NCBI GenBank assembly: GCA_016716635.1
Contig: JADJVZ010000014.1
Coordinates: forward strand, 62,001 to 126,000
Direction of reading: 5' to 3'
DNA from: Micropruina sp.
Lineage (GTDB): Bacteria; Actinomycetota; Actinomycetes; Propionibacteriales; Propionibacteriaceae
Length of the DNA: 64,000 bases
Positions within the stretch are counted from its first letter, which is position 1. Every line of letters begins with the position of its first letter. The notes beneath the pieces were generated by a model. That model was not told where the DNA came from and made no database searches. It was given only the letters and a program-made list of their open reading frames with translations. Shown one piece after another: positions 53,688 through 61,680 of the stretch. The position numbers and the translations under genes were made by a program.

Positions 53688-54563
53688 TCAGAGCGCCGCT
53701 AAGGCAGCGTCGAGCTCGGGGTGGGTGAAGGAGAACCCCGCTTCCAGCAGGCGGGTGGGCAGAACGCGTTGGCTGGCCAGCAGCAGTTCCTCGACCGCGT
53801 CGCTGCCTAGGACGAACCGCAAGGGAAAGGTCGGCAGGGAGGCGATCACGGGCCGCCCCAAGCGCCTCGCGTAGGCCGCGAAGAGCTCCCGGTTCCGGAC
53901 GGGGTTCGGGGCTGTCAGGTCGAAGGGACCCGCGAGGTGGCGATCCACGAGGAAGAGGATGGCGGCCACGTAGTCGTCGACCGAAATCCAGGACTGGTAC
54001 TGGTCGCCAGGGCCTACGCCGCCACCCATCCCGGCGAGCACCAGCGGCTTCTGCTTGCCCAGGTAACCCCCCGAGGCCGTGAGCACGTGGCCCGTGCGCA
54101 GCAGCGACACCGGGACGCTGGCAGCCCTCGCCGCCGCCTCCCAATCGTCGACGAGATCGGCCAGGAAACCCGTCCCGCGGGAGGAGGCTTCGTCCAGAAT
54201 CTCGTCCCCGCGATCGCCGTAGATGCCGATGGCGGAGGCATTCAGCAGCAGCTGGCAGCGTCCGTCCCCGTCGAGGGCCGCGGCGAGCGTCCGCGTGGGG
54301 CCCAGGCGCGAGGAGAACAACTCCCGCTTGCGGCCGGGCGTCCACGGGCGGTCGGCGATGCCCGCGCCGCAGAAGTTGATGACGGCATCGACGTCGTGCA
54401 GGCCGGGCTTCGGCAGCCGTCCGACCTCGGGAAACCATTGGCGTTCGTCGGCCTTGGTCGGCGCCCGCCGCACCAAGCGCACCACCTCGGTACCTCGGGT
54501 GATGAGAGCCCGCGAGACGGCCCCGCCCAACAGGCCACCGGCTCCGGCAATCGCTACGCGCAT
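53688..54563 (-). CDS. TIGR01777 family sugar-nucleotide epimerase-like SDR protein
   Basis: A 291-aa extended SDR. It has the N-terminal NAD(P) motif VAIAGAGGLLGGAVS, then VINFCGAGIADRPWTPGRK and SAIGIYGDRGDE, the pattern of the YfcH/TIGR01777 group, and the C-terminal DUF1731 region (RVLPTRLLEAGFSFTHPEL). Its substrate is not known. ATG 54563 begins at the nucleotide-binding strand. It lies 33 bp after the mannosyltransferase-like gene on the same strand. Confidence 0.9.
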   Translation of the reverse strand: MRVAIAGAGGLLGGAVSRALITRGTEVVRLVRRAPTKADERQWFPEVGRLPKPGLHDVDAVINFCGAGIADRPWTPGRKRELFSSRLGPTRTLAAALDGDGRCQLLLNASAIGIYGDRGDEILDEASSRGTGFLADLVDDWEAAARAASVPVSLLRTGHVLTASGGYLGKQKPLVLAGMGGGVGPGDQYQSWISVDDYVAAILFLVDRHLAGPFDLTAPNPVRNRELFAAYARRLGRPVIASLPTFPLRFVLGSDAVEELLLASQRVLPTRLLEAGFSFTHPELDAALAAL

Positions 54564-54596
54564 GCGGAGATTGTCGCAGGGCGAGGCAAGCCGGCG

Positions 54597-55955
54597 TTAA
54601 GGCATGGAGTGCCAGACCACCGTCTGGATCGCGTTCCAGGTCACAAACGCCATCAGGAACCAGGTGACCCACTTGTGCTGCTTGGCGGTGAGCGGGATGA
54701 GGGCCAGAAGCGCGAACGACCACGGCGTGTACCAAGGGTGCAGGCTCTGACCGAGAACGGCGAGCGCGAGAGACGCCCAAGCGAGGGCCGCCAACGGACG
54801 ATCGGCGAAGCGGATCACGATCCACGCGAGCACGCCCAGCAGGGTGGCGTTGGCCAGCAGTCCGATCACGCGGACGAAACCCGACGGGTCGAGGCTCAGC
54901 GCCGTCAGCAGCACCGCGCCGCCCTTGCCGAGGATCGAAAAGGGTGCGGGCGTGCCGGTGAGGCCCATGAGGTCGAGCCACTTGGTCCAGCCGAGGCCGA
55001 GGCCGGTGGCGAAGCTCACGCCGACGAAGGTTCCGAGGGCCACCACCCCGGCGATGGCCGAGCGCCAGCCGAGCGTCCAGACACGGCGCGCCAACGGGAG
55101 GGAGGCCAGTTGAGCGGCAACCGGCAGCCCGGCGACGGCCAGGACAGCGAGCCCCGCCTGCTGCTTCAGCGCCATCGCGAGGCCGACCAGGATCGGGGCC
55201 ACCAGCAGGGACGTCCACGCGCGCGGCACCGCCACGACCAGCCAGATGGCGAGCAGGGTGACCGCGACCATCGGGGCATCGTTGTGGGCGCCGCCGATGA
55301 AATGGACGATCAACATCGGGTTCACCACGCCGAGCCACACGGCCCGCTCGGGCGAGACACCCAGGGCGGCGGCCAGCTTGGGGACGATCCAGGCCATGAC
55401 GGCAACCGCCGCCAGGGCTGGGAGCCGCATCGCGATGTAACCCCAGTAGGGCTGCGCGGCGGCGAGGGCCACGACACCCTGATCCAACAGCAGCGTCAGC
55501 GGCGGATAGGCCACCCCGTGGCCCGCCCACAGGGGATCGACCTGAGCGGCGTAGGGCCCTCCGGCCGTCGCCAGCGCCGTCGTGTAGGGGCTCAGCCCCA
55601 AGCCCCTGATCCAACCGAGGTCGGCGTAGAGCACGGCGTCCGCGGAGAGGGTGGGCGGTGCCAGCAGCAGCGGCGCCCCCCAGGCGGCCAGGGTCGCCCA
55701 CACGCTTGGTCGCTTGCGGGTGGGGTCGTCCGACGGGGCCATCGTCCACCAGACCCAGCACAGCAGCGCCACGCCCGCCACGATGAGGATCCAGTCGAGG
55801 GGCAAGGGCGCCAAGCGTCCGAGGACCTTCACGCCCGCGTTCGGCCAGCCGTCCACGGCGTGCGAGAACTCATCGTTGCATGAACCCCAGGCGATCAGCG
55901 CGGTCGCAAAGGCGCCCGTCCACAGGGGATGGCGAGCGACGAACGAGGCGAGCAT
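54597..55955 (-). CDS. MptB-like polyprenol-phosphate mannosyltransferase (GT-C)
   Basis: A 452-aa protein with about twelve hydrophobic segments. Features of the actinobacterial MptA/MptB family are an acidic N-terminal loop (DADAVLYADLGW region), LGLSPYTTALATAGGPYAAQVDP, YPPLTLLL, and HFIGGAHNDAPMVAV. These enzymes move mannose from polyprenyl-phosphomannose to lipomannan or related envelope glycans. The family fit is good but the acceptor is an inference. ATG 55955 has AAAGGA about 6 bp before it. Confidence 0.8.
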   Translation of the reverse strand: MLASFVARHPLWTGAFATALIAWGSCNDEFSHAVDGWPNAGVKVLGRLAPLPLDWILIVAGVALLCWVWWTMAPSDDPTRKRPSVWATLAAWGAPLLLAPPTLSADAVLYADLGWIRGLGLSPYTTALATAGGPYAAQVDPLWAGHGVAYPPLTLLLDQGVVALAAAQPYWGYIAMRLPALAAVAVMAWIVPKLAAALGVSPERAVWLGVVNPMLIVHFIGGAHNDAPMVAVTLLAIWLVVAVPRAWTSLLVAPILVGLAMALKQQAGLAVLAVAGLPVAAQLASLPLARRVWTLGWRSAIAGVVALGTFVGVSFATGLGLGWTKWLDLMGLTGTPAPFSILGKGGAVLLTALSLDPSGFVRVIGLLANATLLGVLAWIVIRFADRPLAALAWASLALAVLGQSLHPWYTPWSFALLALIPLTAKQHKWVTWFLMAFVTWNAIQTVVWHSMP

Positions 55956-56013
55956 GGAGTCCTTTCGGTCGGTCCATGCTACCGAGCGCCCCGGAGCGGG
56001 ACCGCCTGGTCAC

Positions 56014-56475
56014 TCAGGAGGTGGCGCCCGCCGCAGCCGGACCCCCGGTGGTGGTGGCGGGTGCCGTCGCGGTCGCGACGGCCTGATGGCTGTGACCTTC
56101 GAACGATTTGCCGACGACCTGGAGGTGCAGGGCTTCGGTGATGGCGCGCAGAGCGGCCAGCTCATCGGCGTTGCGCTTTCGGTCCTCTTTGGCCATTGCG
56201 AACTCCGCCATGGTGGCCTTGTGGGTCTCGGCGATCTGCTTGTTGGTAGCCCGCGAGCCCAGGTCTTGGCCAACCATGATGACCGACAACAGCACCAGCT
56301 GCAGGAACGTCTGCGCGATCCAACCGATAATGGCCACCACGTCACGGGTCGCGAGTGCTGCCGGGAGCGAGACGAACGCCAGCAGTGCGAAAGCAATGGC
56401 GCACCACATCGTGCCGACGATGGCCGTGATCTTCTCCCCCGACCAATCCAACGCGTCGTTGATCTTCTTCCACAT
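56014..56475 (-). CDS. Small two-helix membrane protein with coiled tail
   Basis: A 153-aa protein. Two hydrophobic helices (about 18-42 and 47-72) are followed by a charged helical segment (about 78-125) and an Ala/Thr/Pro-rich end. Topology and a VGQDLGSRATNKQI stretch weakly recall low-affinity iron permease or DUF1003-type proteins, but I cannot assign a family. ATG 56475 begins MWKKINDALDW. It stands alone between the lipoprotein and the mannosyltransferase genes. Confidence 0.6.
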   Translation of the reverse strand: MWKKINDALDWSGEKITAIVGTMWCAIAFALLAFVSLPAALATRDVVAIIGWIAQTFLQLVLLSVIMVGQDLGSRATNKQIAETHKATMAEFAMAKEDRKRNADELAALRAITEALHLQVVGKSFEGHSHQAVATATAPATTTGGPAAAGATS

Positions 56476-56560
56476 GGTTGTTCCGTCCCTATTTCTGCTC
56501 GCGAGGACCGCCTTCGCGTCCGTCCGGAAGAGTGTGCCCCGCGGGCGGTACAGATGCGAA

Positions 56561-57568
56561 CTATTCTCCGGCCGCCACGAACTGGACTAGTTCGATGGGA
56601 ACAGCCCGGCTAAGGAACCACAACTGCGCAACGGGCAGCTCGTGCGCGCCGACTTGGGCGGTCGGCAGGTAGGCAGCGGCCGTGAACGCGTCGTGCTCGG
56701 TGAATCCCGAGTAGGACGTTGGGTAGCCCAGCGCGAGCCCGGGGCGATCGTTCGTCGTCGTGAGGTAAATGCGCGGCTCCACCTTGCCTGTGAGCACGCA
56801 GTCGGCGGCGGCGATCATCAAATCCCCGCCCTGAACAGGCACTCGCACCGCTCCCGAGGCCCCCTCGCCGAAGGGCTTGCAGTAACCGGTTTGATGCAGT
56901 TCGTCAGCTGGCGCGAACGAGCCGTAGCGGGAGTTGGGATAGGGCACCCTTCCGAGATCGAAGAGGACCCCGGGCGGCACGTCACCCCGCATGAGAAAGG
57001 TCAGCATGGGGCCGAACGCGTCGCGGGCGTCCGTCACGAGGGCATCCGGTATCGGTTGAATCGCACTCCCCTGCTGCGCAAACACCCCCGACACCTTCAA
57101 CCAGACACCGCCTGGCGGCCTCAGGTACACCGAGTATTCGGGGTCGTCGGCGTCACCACGGGTGCCGAACCGTTGCGCCACGGCGATCACCTCGTCGGTG
57201 CCTATGCGTCCGTAGCCGTAGTACTCGAGCAGGGTCGAAATTGGCGGCGGTTCGGGCGTCGCGGGCGTAGCCGGCACAAGTCCCTTCGCGACCGCGGCGG
57301 CGTGAATGGCGTCGTTGTAGCCGTCCATAGCCAAGATGGCGCCCGCGTCCGCAGTCTTCCAGGTCTCCCCCCGTGCCTTGATGGCGGGAATGTTCCGCGC
57401 GTCATAGTCGGCCAGGATCGCCACCACCTGGTCGCGGTTGGGACGGGTCGTGGCGGAAGGGACGGACGTCGCCGCCGGGGGGTTTGCGGCCTCAGACGTG
57501 CAGGCGGCAAGGAGCCCGCAGGCGAGCAGGCCGCCGAGCACAAGGGCGGAGACGAATCGCTGGCGCAT
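56561..57568 (-). CDS. Lipoprotein of unknown function
   Basis: A 335-aa protein with a type II signal peptide: basic MRQRF, a hydrophobic core and lipobox LLAAC (Cys about residue 23). An Ala/Pro/Thr spacer follows. The mature part holds no domain that I recognise; GVWLKVSGVFAQQ and the late VGAHELPVAQLWFL are candidate strands of a beta-rich fold. It should be anchored to the outer face of the membrane. No operon partner is evident. Confidence 0.7.
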   Translation of the reverse strand: MRQRFVSALVLGGLLACGLLAACTSEAANPPAATSVPSATTRPNRDQVVAILADYDARNIPAIKARGETWKTADAGAILAMDGYNDAIHAAAVAKGLVPATPATPEPPPISTLLEYYGYGRIGTDEVIAVAQRFGTRGDADDPEYSVYLRPPGGVWLKVSGVFAQQGSAIQPIPDALVTDARDAFGPMLTFLMRGDVPPGVLFDLGRVPYPNSRYGSFAPADELHQTGYCKPFGEGASGAVRVPVQGGDLMIAAADCVLTGKVEPRIYLTTTNDRPGLALGYPTSYSGFTEHDAFTAAAYLPTAQVGAHELPVAQLWFLSRAVPIELVQFVAAGE

Positions 57569-57660
57569 GGTGATGTCCGTTCGGGGGTGACGCGACTACG
57601 GCTCACGCTAACTCCGACGTCGGCCACTCCGCGCGGTTATCCACAGGCTCAGGGACGGCA

Positions 57661-57690
57661 AAACGGGGCCCCGGATATCCGGGGCCCCGA
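57661..57690 (-). terminator. Rho-independent terminator of groES-groEL
   Basis: A perfect 26-bp palindrome (13-bp arms CGGGGCCCCGGAT, 57665-57690) is followed on the minus strand by TTTT, 17 bp after the groEL stop. Confidence 0.92.
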
Positions 57691-57706
57691 TTCGTTGGTT
57701 TCAGCG

Positions 57707-59314
57707 TTAGTGCTTGTGACCCTGGTGGAGGTCCTCATCATCAGCCGGCTTCTCGACGATCAAGGTCTCGGTCGTGAGCAGCAGGGAGGCGATCGAGGCG
57801 GCGTTGGCCAGCGCGGAACGCGTGACCTTCACCGGATCGATGACGCCCTGAGCGATGAGGTCGCCGTAGGTGTTGGTCGCTGCGTTGTAGCCGCTGCCGG
57901 CCTTCAGCTCCTGCACCTTGGAGACGATCACGTAGCCCGGCTCGCCGCCGTTTTCCGCGATCCAGCGAAGCGGCTCGACCACGGCCTTGGCCACGATCTG
58001 GACGCCCGCCTTCTCGTCACCGACGAGACCGAGGCCGTCCTTGAGAACAGCCGCCGCGTGGACGAGCGCGGAGCCGCCACCGGCGACGATGCCCTCTTCG
58101 ATGGCCGCGCGAGTCGCAGACACGGCGTCCTCGATGCGGTGCTTCTTCTCCTTGAGCTCCACCTCGGTGGCCGCACCAACCTTGATCACGCAGACGCCAC
58201 CGGCGAGCTTGGCAACCCGCTCCTGCAGCTTCTCGCGATCCCAGTCGGAATCGGTCCGGGAGATCTCCGCGCGCAGCTGGGCCACGCGAGCCTCGACGTC
58301 CGCCGACTTGCCGGCGCCGTCCACGATCGTCGTGTTGTCCTTGGTGATGACAACGCGGCGGGCGCGTCCGAGGACGTCCAGACCGATCTGATCGAGCTTG
58401 AGGCCGATGTCGGCGCTCACAACCTGGCCACCGGTGAGGATCGCCATGTCTTCGAGCATCGCCTTGCGACGATCACCGAACGCCGGGGCCTTGACGGCCA
58501 CGGACGTGAAGGTGCCGCGCATCTTGTTGACCACCAGGGTCGACAGCGCTTCGCCGTCCACGTCCTCGGCGATGATGACCAGCTGGCCACCGGCGCCGAT
58601 GACCTTCTCGAGCAGCGGCAGCAGCTCGGTCATCGAGGAGATCTTGCCCTGGTTGAGCAGGATGTAGGGATCGTCGAGGACGGCCTCTTGACGCTCGGCG
58701 TCAGTCACGAAGTACGCGGAGATGTAGCCCTTGTCGAACTGCATGCCCTCGGTGAACTCGAGCTCGGTGCCGAAGGTGTTGGACTCGTCAACGGTGATGA
58801 CGCCGTCCTTGCCCACCTTGTCGAACGCGTCGGCGATGAGGTGACCGATGTCGGAATCGCGCGCCGAGATCGTCGCCACGTTGGCCATGTCGGCCGTCGT
58901 CTCGACGTCGCGGGCGATCTTCTTCAGCTCGGCCTCGACGGCCGCCACGGCCTTGTCGATGCCGCGCTTGAGCCCGACCGGGTTGGCCCCGGACGCAACG
59001 GCCCGCAGCCCCTCGTGGACGAGCGCCTGCGCCAACACGGTGGCCGTGGTGGTGCCGTCGCCGGCCACATCATTGGTCTTGGTGGCGACCTCTTTGGCCA
59101 GCTGCGCGCCGAGGTTCTCGTACGGATCGCTGAGCTCGACCTCTTTGGCGACGGTGACACCGTCGTTGGTGATGGTCGGGGCGCCCCACTTCTTGTCGAG
59201 GACGACGTAGCGACCCTTGGGCCCAAGCGTCACCTTGACGGTGTTGGCGAGGATGTCGACGCCACGCTCGAGGGAGCGACGCGCCTCCTCGTCAAACTGA
59301 AGGATCTTTGGCAT
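57707..59314 (-). CDS. groEL: Chaperonin GroEL
   Basis: A 535-aa 60-kDa chaperonin subunit. It has KVTLGPKGRYVVLDKKWG, the ATP-site AGDGTTTATVLAQ and the AAVEEGIVAGGG-type segment (here AAIEEGIVAGGG). The tail is not the usual GGM repeat but DDEDLHQGHKH with three histidines, resembling GroEL1 of actinobacteria, which stands beside groES while a second groEL lies elsewhere. It folds proteins in the cytosol. It follows groES by 26 bp and shares its CIRCE-controlled promoter. Confidence 0.98.
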   Translation of the reverse strand: MPKILQFDEEARRSLERGVDILANTVKVTLGPKGRYVVLDKKWGAPTITNDGVTVAKEVELSDPYENLGAQLAKEVATKTNDVAGDGTTTATVLAQALVHEGLRAVASGANPVGLKRGIDKAVAAVEAELKKIARDVETTADMANVATISARDSDIGHLIADAFDKVGKDGVITVDESNTFGTELEFTEGMQFDKGYISAYFVTDAERQEAVLDDPYILLNQGKISSMTELLPLLEKVIGAGGQLVIIAEDVDGEALSTLVVNKMRGTFTSVAVKAPAFGDRRKAMLEDMAILTGGQVVSADIGLKLDQIGLDVLGRARRVVITKDNTTIVDGAGKSADVEARVAQLRAEISRTDSDWDREKLQERVAKLAGGVCVIKVGAATEVELKEKKHRIEDAVSATRAAIEEGIVAGGGSALVHAAAVLKDGLGLVGDEKAGVQIVAKAVVEPLRWIAENGGEPGYVIVSKVQELKAGSGYNAATNTYGDLIAQGVIDPVKVTRSALANAASIASLLLTTETLIVEKPADDEDLHQGHKH

Positions 59315-59340
59315 TGATTACTTCCTTAGATCTTTGATCG

Positions 59341-59637
59341 TCACTTGACGACGACGGCGAGGATGTCGCGGGCGTTCAGGAGCAGGTACTCCTCGCCGGC
59401 GTACTTGACCTCGGTGCCGCCGTACTTGCTGAAGATGACGACGTCACCCTCGTGCACGTCCATGGCGATGCGCTTGCCGTTGTCGTCGGTGCGACCGGGG
59501 CCGGTCGCGATGACCTTGCCCTCTTGCGGCTTCTCCTTGGCGGTGTCGGGGATAACCAGGCCAGAAGCGGTGGTCTGCTCGGCCTCCAGCGGCTGGACGA
59601 GGACGCGGTCCTCAAGCGGCTTGATCGTGACTGCCAC
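59341..59637 (-). CDS. groES: Co-chaperonin GroES
   Basis: A 98-aa GroES, which caps the GroEL ring. The sequence runs from IKPLEDRVLVQPLEAEQTT to the mobile-loop region and DVVIFSKYGGTEVKYAGEE. ATG 59637 has GAAAGG about 7 bp upstream. It is the first gene of the heat-shock operon; the leader (about 110 bp) carries one CIRCE operator and a second lies upstream of it. Confidence 0.98.
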   Translation of the reverse strand: MAVTIKPLEDRVLVQPLEAEQTTASGLVIPDTAKEKPQEGKVIATGPGRTDDNGKRIAMDVHEGDVVIFSKYGGTEVKYAGEEYLLLNARDILAVVVK

Positions 59638-59725
59638 GTCAAAACCCTTTCGTTCTTTCGCGGGCTGATGCCCGGGATGTTCTGAGTTTTCGCCTTCCGT
59701 CGGCGTCGTCGCGGTGCCGCCGTGG

Positions 59726-59752
59726 TTGGCACACTCATGGTGAGAGTGCTAA
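59726..59752 (-). promoter_or_regulatory. CIRCE operator 1 (proximal, over the transcription start)
   Basis: Arms TTGGCACAC and GAGTGCTAA around a 9-bp spacer; seven of nine left-arm bases and all right-arm bases match TTAGCACTC-N9-GAGTGCTAA. HrcA binding here would cover the predicted start of transcription. Confidence 0.85.
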
Positions 59753-59756
59753 TCCG

Positions 59757-59785
59757 AATCTATACCCGGCTTAGCACTCGTTCAA
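59757..59785 (-). promoter_or_regulatory. groES-groEL promoter
   Basis: On the minus strand TTGAAC (59785-59780) and TAGATT (59762-59757) are spaced by 17 bp. The -35 box lies in the spacer of the distal CIRCE and the start is expected near 59750 in the proximal one. Confidence 0.7.
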
Positions 59786-59797
59786 ACCGAGTGCTAG
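59771..59797 (-). promoter_or_regulatory. CIRCE operator 2 (distal, over the -35 box)
   Basis: TTAGCACTC, 9-bp spacer, GAGTGCTAG: 17 of 18 arm positions fit the HrcA operator consensus. Confidence 0.92.
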
Positions 59798-59907
59798 AAA
59801 TTCTCAATAGCTGCCCCTGCGCACGCCCGAGCTTGCCCCCTCCTCCCCCGCACTTTGCTGGCGGTGCCCTGAGGTTGACCCCGAATTCCGGACAGGTGGT
59901 TGTTTGG

Positions 59908-60801
59908 TCAGGCGGCCTGGAGGGCCGTCTGTTCGGCCTGTCGGGCCAGGTGTTGTTCGTACTGTAATGGGCTGAGGTAGCCGATCGCCGAGTGGCGTCG
60001 GTGGGCGTTGTACCAGGCATCGATCCACAGGTAGGTGCCCCGGCGGGCGGCCTCGATCGTGGGGAACACGTGTCGGTGGTAGTACTCGTTCTTCAAAGTC
60101 GACCAGAACGATTCGGCCGGAGCGTTGTCCCAGCACACCCCGGTGCGGCCCATGGAACGCAATAGGTCGAGCTCACCGGCCAGATCGGCGATCTGCTGGC
60201 TGGTGTATTGGCAGCCGCGGTCGGCGTGAAAGATGACCTTCTCGGGCAGGTGACCCCGCAACGCGACGGCCTGACGGAGCGTGACGTCGACCAGATCGGC
60301 ACGCAGATGATCAGCGATCGACCGGCCCAGGACCCGACGGGTGTGACCATCCCGGACCGCGCACAGGTACGCCCAGCCTTCGCCGGTGTCGAGGTAGGTG
60401 ATGTCAGAAAACCACACCAGGTTGGGCTTGCCCTTATCGAACTCACGCTTCACCAGATCGGGGGCCGGGTCAGGGTTCGGGCCCGCCGTGGTGGTTGGTG
60501 GATGCCAGGTACGGGGACTGATCCCCACTATCTTGGCTAGCCGCATGCACTTCGCGACCGTTTTACGGGACACAACCTCACCCGCCTCGCGGAGGTCATG
60601 CAAGATCCGCGGCGCCCCATACGTGCCATCAGAAGCCACGTGAAAGACCCGGATCTTCTCCGTCAGATCGGCCCGCCGTTGCTCGGTCGGGGTCGGGCCA
60701 GTCGCCTGGCGTTGACGCCACTCATAGAACCGTCGCCGGTCCACCCTCAACAGCCGACACATCCGGCTGATCGTGTAACTCGCCTTCTCCGCCTCGATCA
60801 C
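59908..60801 (-). CDS. IS3-family transposase OrfB (DDE integrase domain)
   Basis: A 297-aa protein with an HTH_21 region (about 40-95) and an rve integrase core. The catalytic triad is Asp133 (FSDITYLD), Asp194 (FHADRGCQYT) and Glu230 (NAPAESFWSTLKNEYY), a DD35E spacing. It strands-transfers the element, normally as an OrfAB fusion made by -1 frameshifting. The GTG at 60801 overlaps the orfA stop in a GTGA junction, so separate translation by coupling is also possible. Confidence 0.95.
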   Translation of the reverse strand: MIEAEKASYTISRMCRLLRVDRRRFYEWRQRQATGPTPTEQRRADLTEKIRVFHVASDGTYGAPRILHDLREAGEVVSRKTVAKCMRLAKIVGISPRTWHPPTTTAGPNPDPAPDLVKREFDKGKPNLVWFSDITYLDTGEGWAYLCAVRDGHTRRVLGRSIADHLRADLVDVTLRQAVALRGHLPEKVIFHADRGCQYTSQQIADLAGELDLLRSMGRTGVCWDNAPAESFWSTLKNEYYHRHVFPTIEAARRGTYLWIDAWYNAHRRHSAIGYLSPLQYEQHLARQAEQTALQAA

Positions 60802-61118
60802 CTCGAAACACTCCGATGCGGACTGTTCTTCGCCGCGAAGAAGGCTGCGGCTTTTCCCAGGAACTCGTTATCGACCCTGAGTTCAACATTCTCGTGCCGT
60901 AACCGCTCCAACTCAGCCCGCTCTGACACATCCAACGGCGGCTCCGGCGCGGCCCCCATCCGGCCCCGCTCGACATGGACCCACTTGCCCAACAGTTGCT
61001 CACCCACATTGATCTCTGCCGCGACCGCCGCAATCGTGCGACCCGTGTCTATCACCAGCCGCGCAGCCTCACGCCGATACTCCGGGGTATAGCTCTTCCG
61101 ATTCTTAGTTGTACCCAT
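60798..61118 (-). CDS. IS3-family OrfA (helix-turn-helix)
   Basis: A 106-aa protein with a HTH_Tnp_1 domain (RKSYTPEYRREAARLVIDTG, then IAAVAAEINVGEQLLGKWV) and a C-terminal leucine-zipper-like helix (RAELERLRHENVELRVDNEFL). It binds the element ends. ATG 61118 gives the usual MGTTKNRKSYTPE start; earlier in-frame codons run into the terminal repeat. Confidence 0.92.
   Translation of the reverse strand: MGTTKNRKSYTPEYRREAARLVIDTGRTIAAVAAEINVGEQLLGKWVHVERGRMGAAPEPPLDVSERAELERLRHENVELRVDNEFLGKAAAFFAAKNSPHRSVSR
60852..60858 (-). promoter_or_regulatory. -1 ribosomal frameshift heptamer in the IS element
   Basis: G GGA AAA in orfA phase, an X XXY YYZ slippery site. A -1 slip here joins orfA to the orfB frame, which is open from this point (LGKSRSLLRGEEQ... 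into the OrfB sequence). Confidence 0.75.
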
Positions 61119-61218
61119 CAGGGACATCCTCTCCAGCGGCCCCTCACAAGGGAACCCGCCAAGACGGTGTCCGGGATCTGGGGTCAACCTCAGCCCCCCA
61201 CTCTGCTGCCGTTTCTCG

Positions 61219-61288
61219 CACTCTGCTGGCGATGGGCGTCTTCGCTGGCGATATTGCGCCAGTCAAGATGGCAAACGCCAGCAAAGTG
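61219..61288. repeat. Imperfect 32-bp-arm inverted repeat
   Basis: Arms 61219-61250 and 61257-61288 match at about 25 of 32 positions around a 6-bp loop. The arm sequence (TTTGCTGGCGTTTGCCATCT on the complement) is of the same family as the perfect hairpin at 61857. Confidence 0.7.
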
Positions 61289-61302
61289 GGGAGAGAGCGA
61301 GA

Positions 61303-61356
61303 GGGGTGGGTAGGTGGGCCTGTGGGTGGGGCTTTGGGTGAGCCTGCGGGTGGGGC
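61303..61356 (+). repeat. G-run tract with quadruplex potential
   Basis: Eight runs of three or four G with spacers of mostly 1-5 nt occur in 54 bp on the plus strand, meeting the usual pattern for a G-quadruplex. Confidence 0.5.
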
Positions 61357-61387
61357 CGTTTTGAACGCCGACGCGGACGCCCACACG

Positions 61388-61518
61388 AAGGGGTGAACCC
61401 AAGCTGCCAGAAATGACGCCGGGGACCGACAGTCAAGGGTGGCCGGAGGCCATCGAGCAGCGACGCCGAAGGCGCCCTTGACGGGCGGGAACGGCGTCAC
61501 ACAATCGGCAGCGGCGCA
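61388..61518 (+). repeat. 135-bp dispersed repeat, copy B
   Basis: Runs from GGGGTGAACCCAAGCTGCC through CAGTCAAGGGTGGCCGGAGG and GGCGCCCTTGACGGGCGG to GCAGCGGCGCACCCC. It matches copy C over its length and copy A in reverse. Confidence 0.8.
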
Positions 61519-61591
61519 CCCCGAAACCGCAAGCCGACCGTGGTCACGGCACCCCGATACCCACCCTCCCGCCCAATGGCCGTGACCAAGA

Positions 61592-61657
61592 CATGCCCGT
61601 GAGGAGCCTGCGTGGACGTCAGCTCCACGGCGGCCACTGAGGGGCATGTTTCGGTCA
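61592..61657 (+). repeat. 66-bp dispersed repeat, copy 2
   Basis: Begins CATGCCCGTGAGGAG, contains GTCAGCTCCA and ends GTTTCGGTCA, equal in length to the copy at 44589-44654. Confidence 0.65.
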
Positions 61658-61680
61658 CCAACTCGGACTGCCCAGCCGGA

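Larger units (their letters stand above)
59870..61192 (-). mobile_element. Complete IS3-family insertion sequence
   Basis: 1323 bp bounded by 25-bp terminal inverted repeats (TGAGGTTGACCCC...CCGGACA, three mismatches). GCCC stands directly outside both ends (59866-59869 and 61193-61196), fitting a 4-bp target duplication. Inside are orfA and orfB with a 4-bp overlap and a GGGAAAA slippery heptamer. Both frames are intact, so the element may be active. It has inserted next to hairpin repeats 35 bp beyond the distal CIRCE operator. Confidence 0.93.

Noticed and set aside
53548..55761. A 737-codon open frame on the minus strand over the epimerase and mannosyltransferase genes
   Set aside because: It is another frame of the same strand over two genes with clear family motifs; the product is Arg/Pro-rich without any domain.
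56642..59317. An 891-codon open frame antisense to groEL and the lipoprotein gene
   Set aside because: It mirrors the codon structure of two certain genes on the other strand; long antisense frames are expected at this GC content, and its protein resembles nothing.
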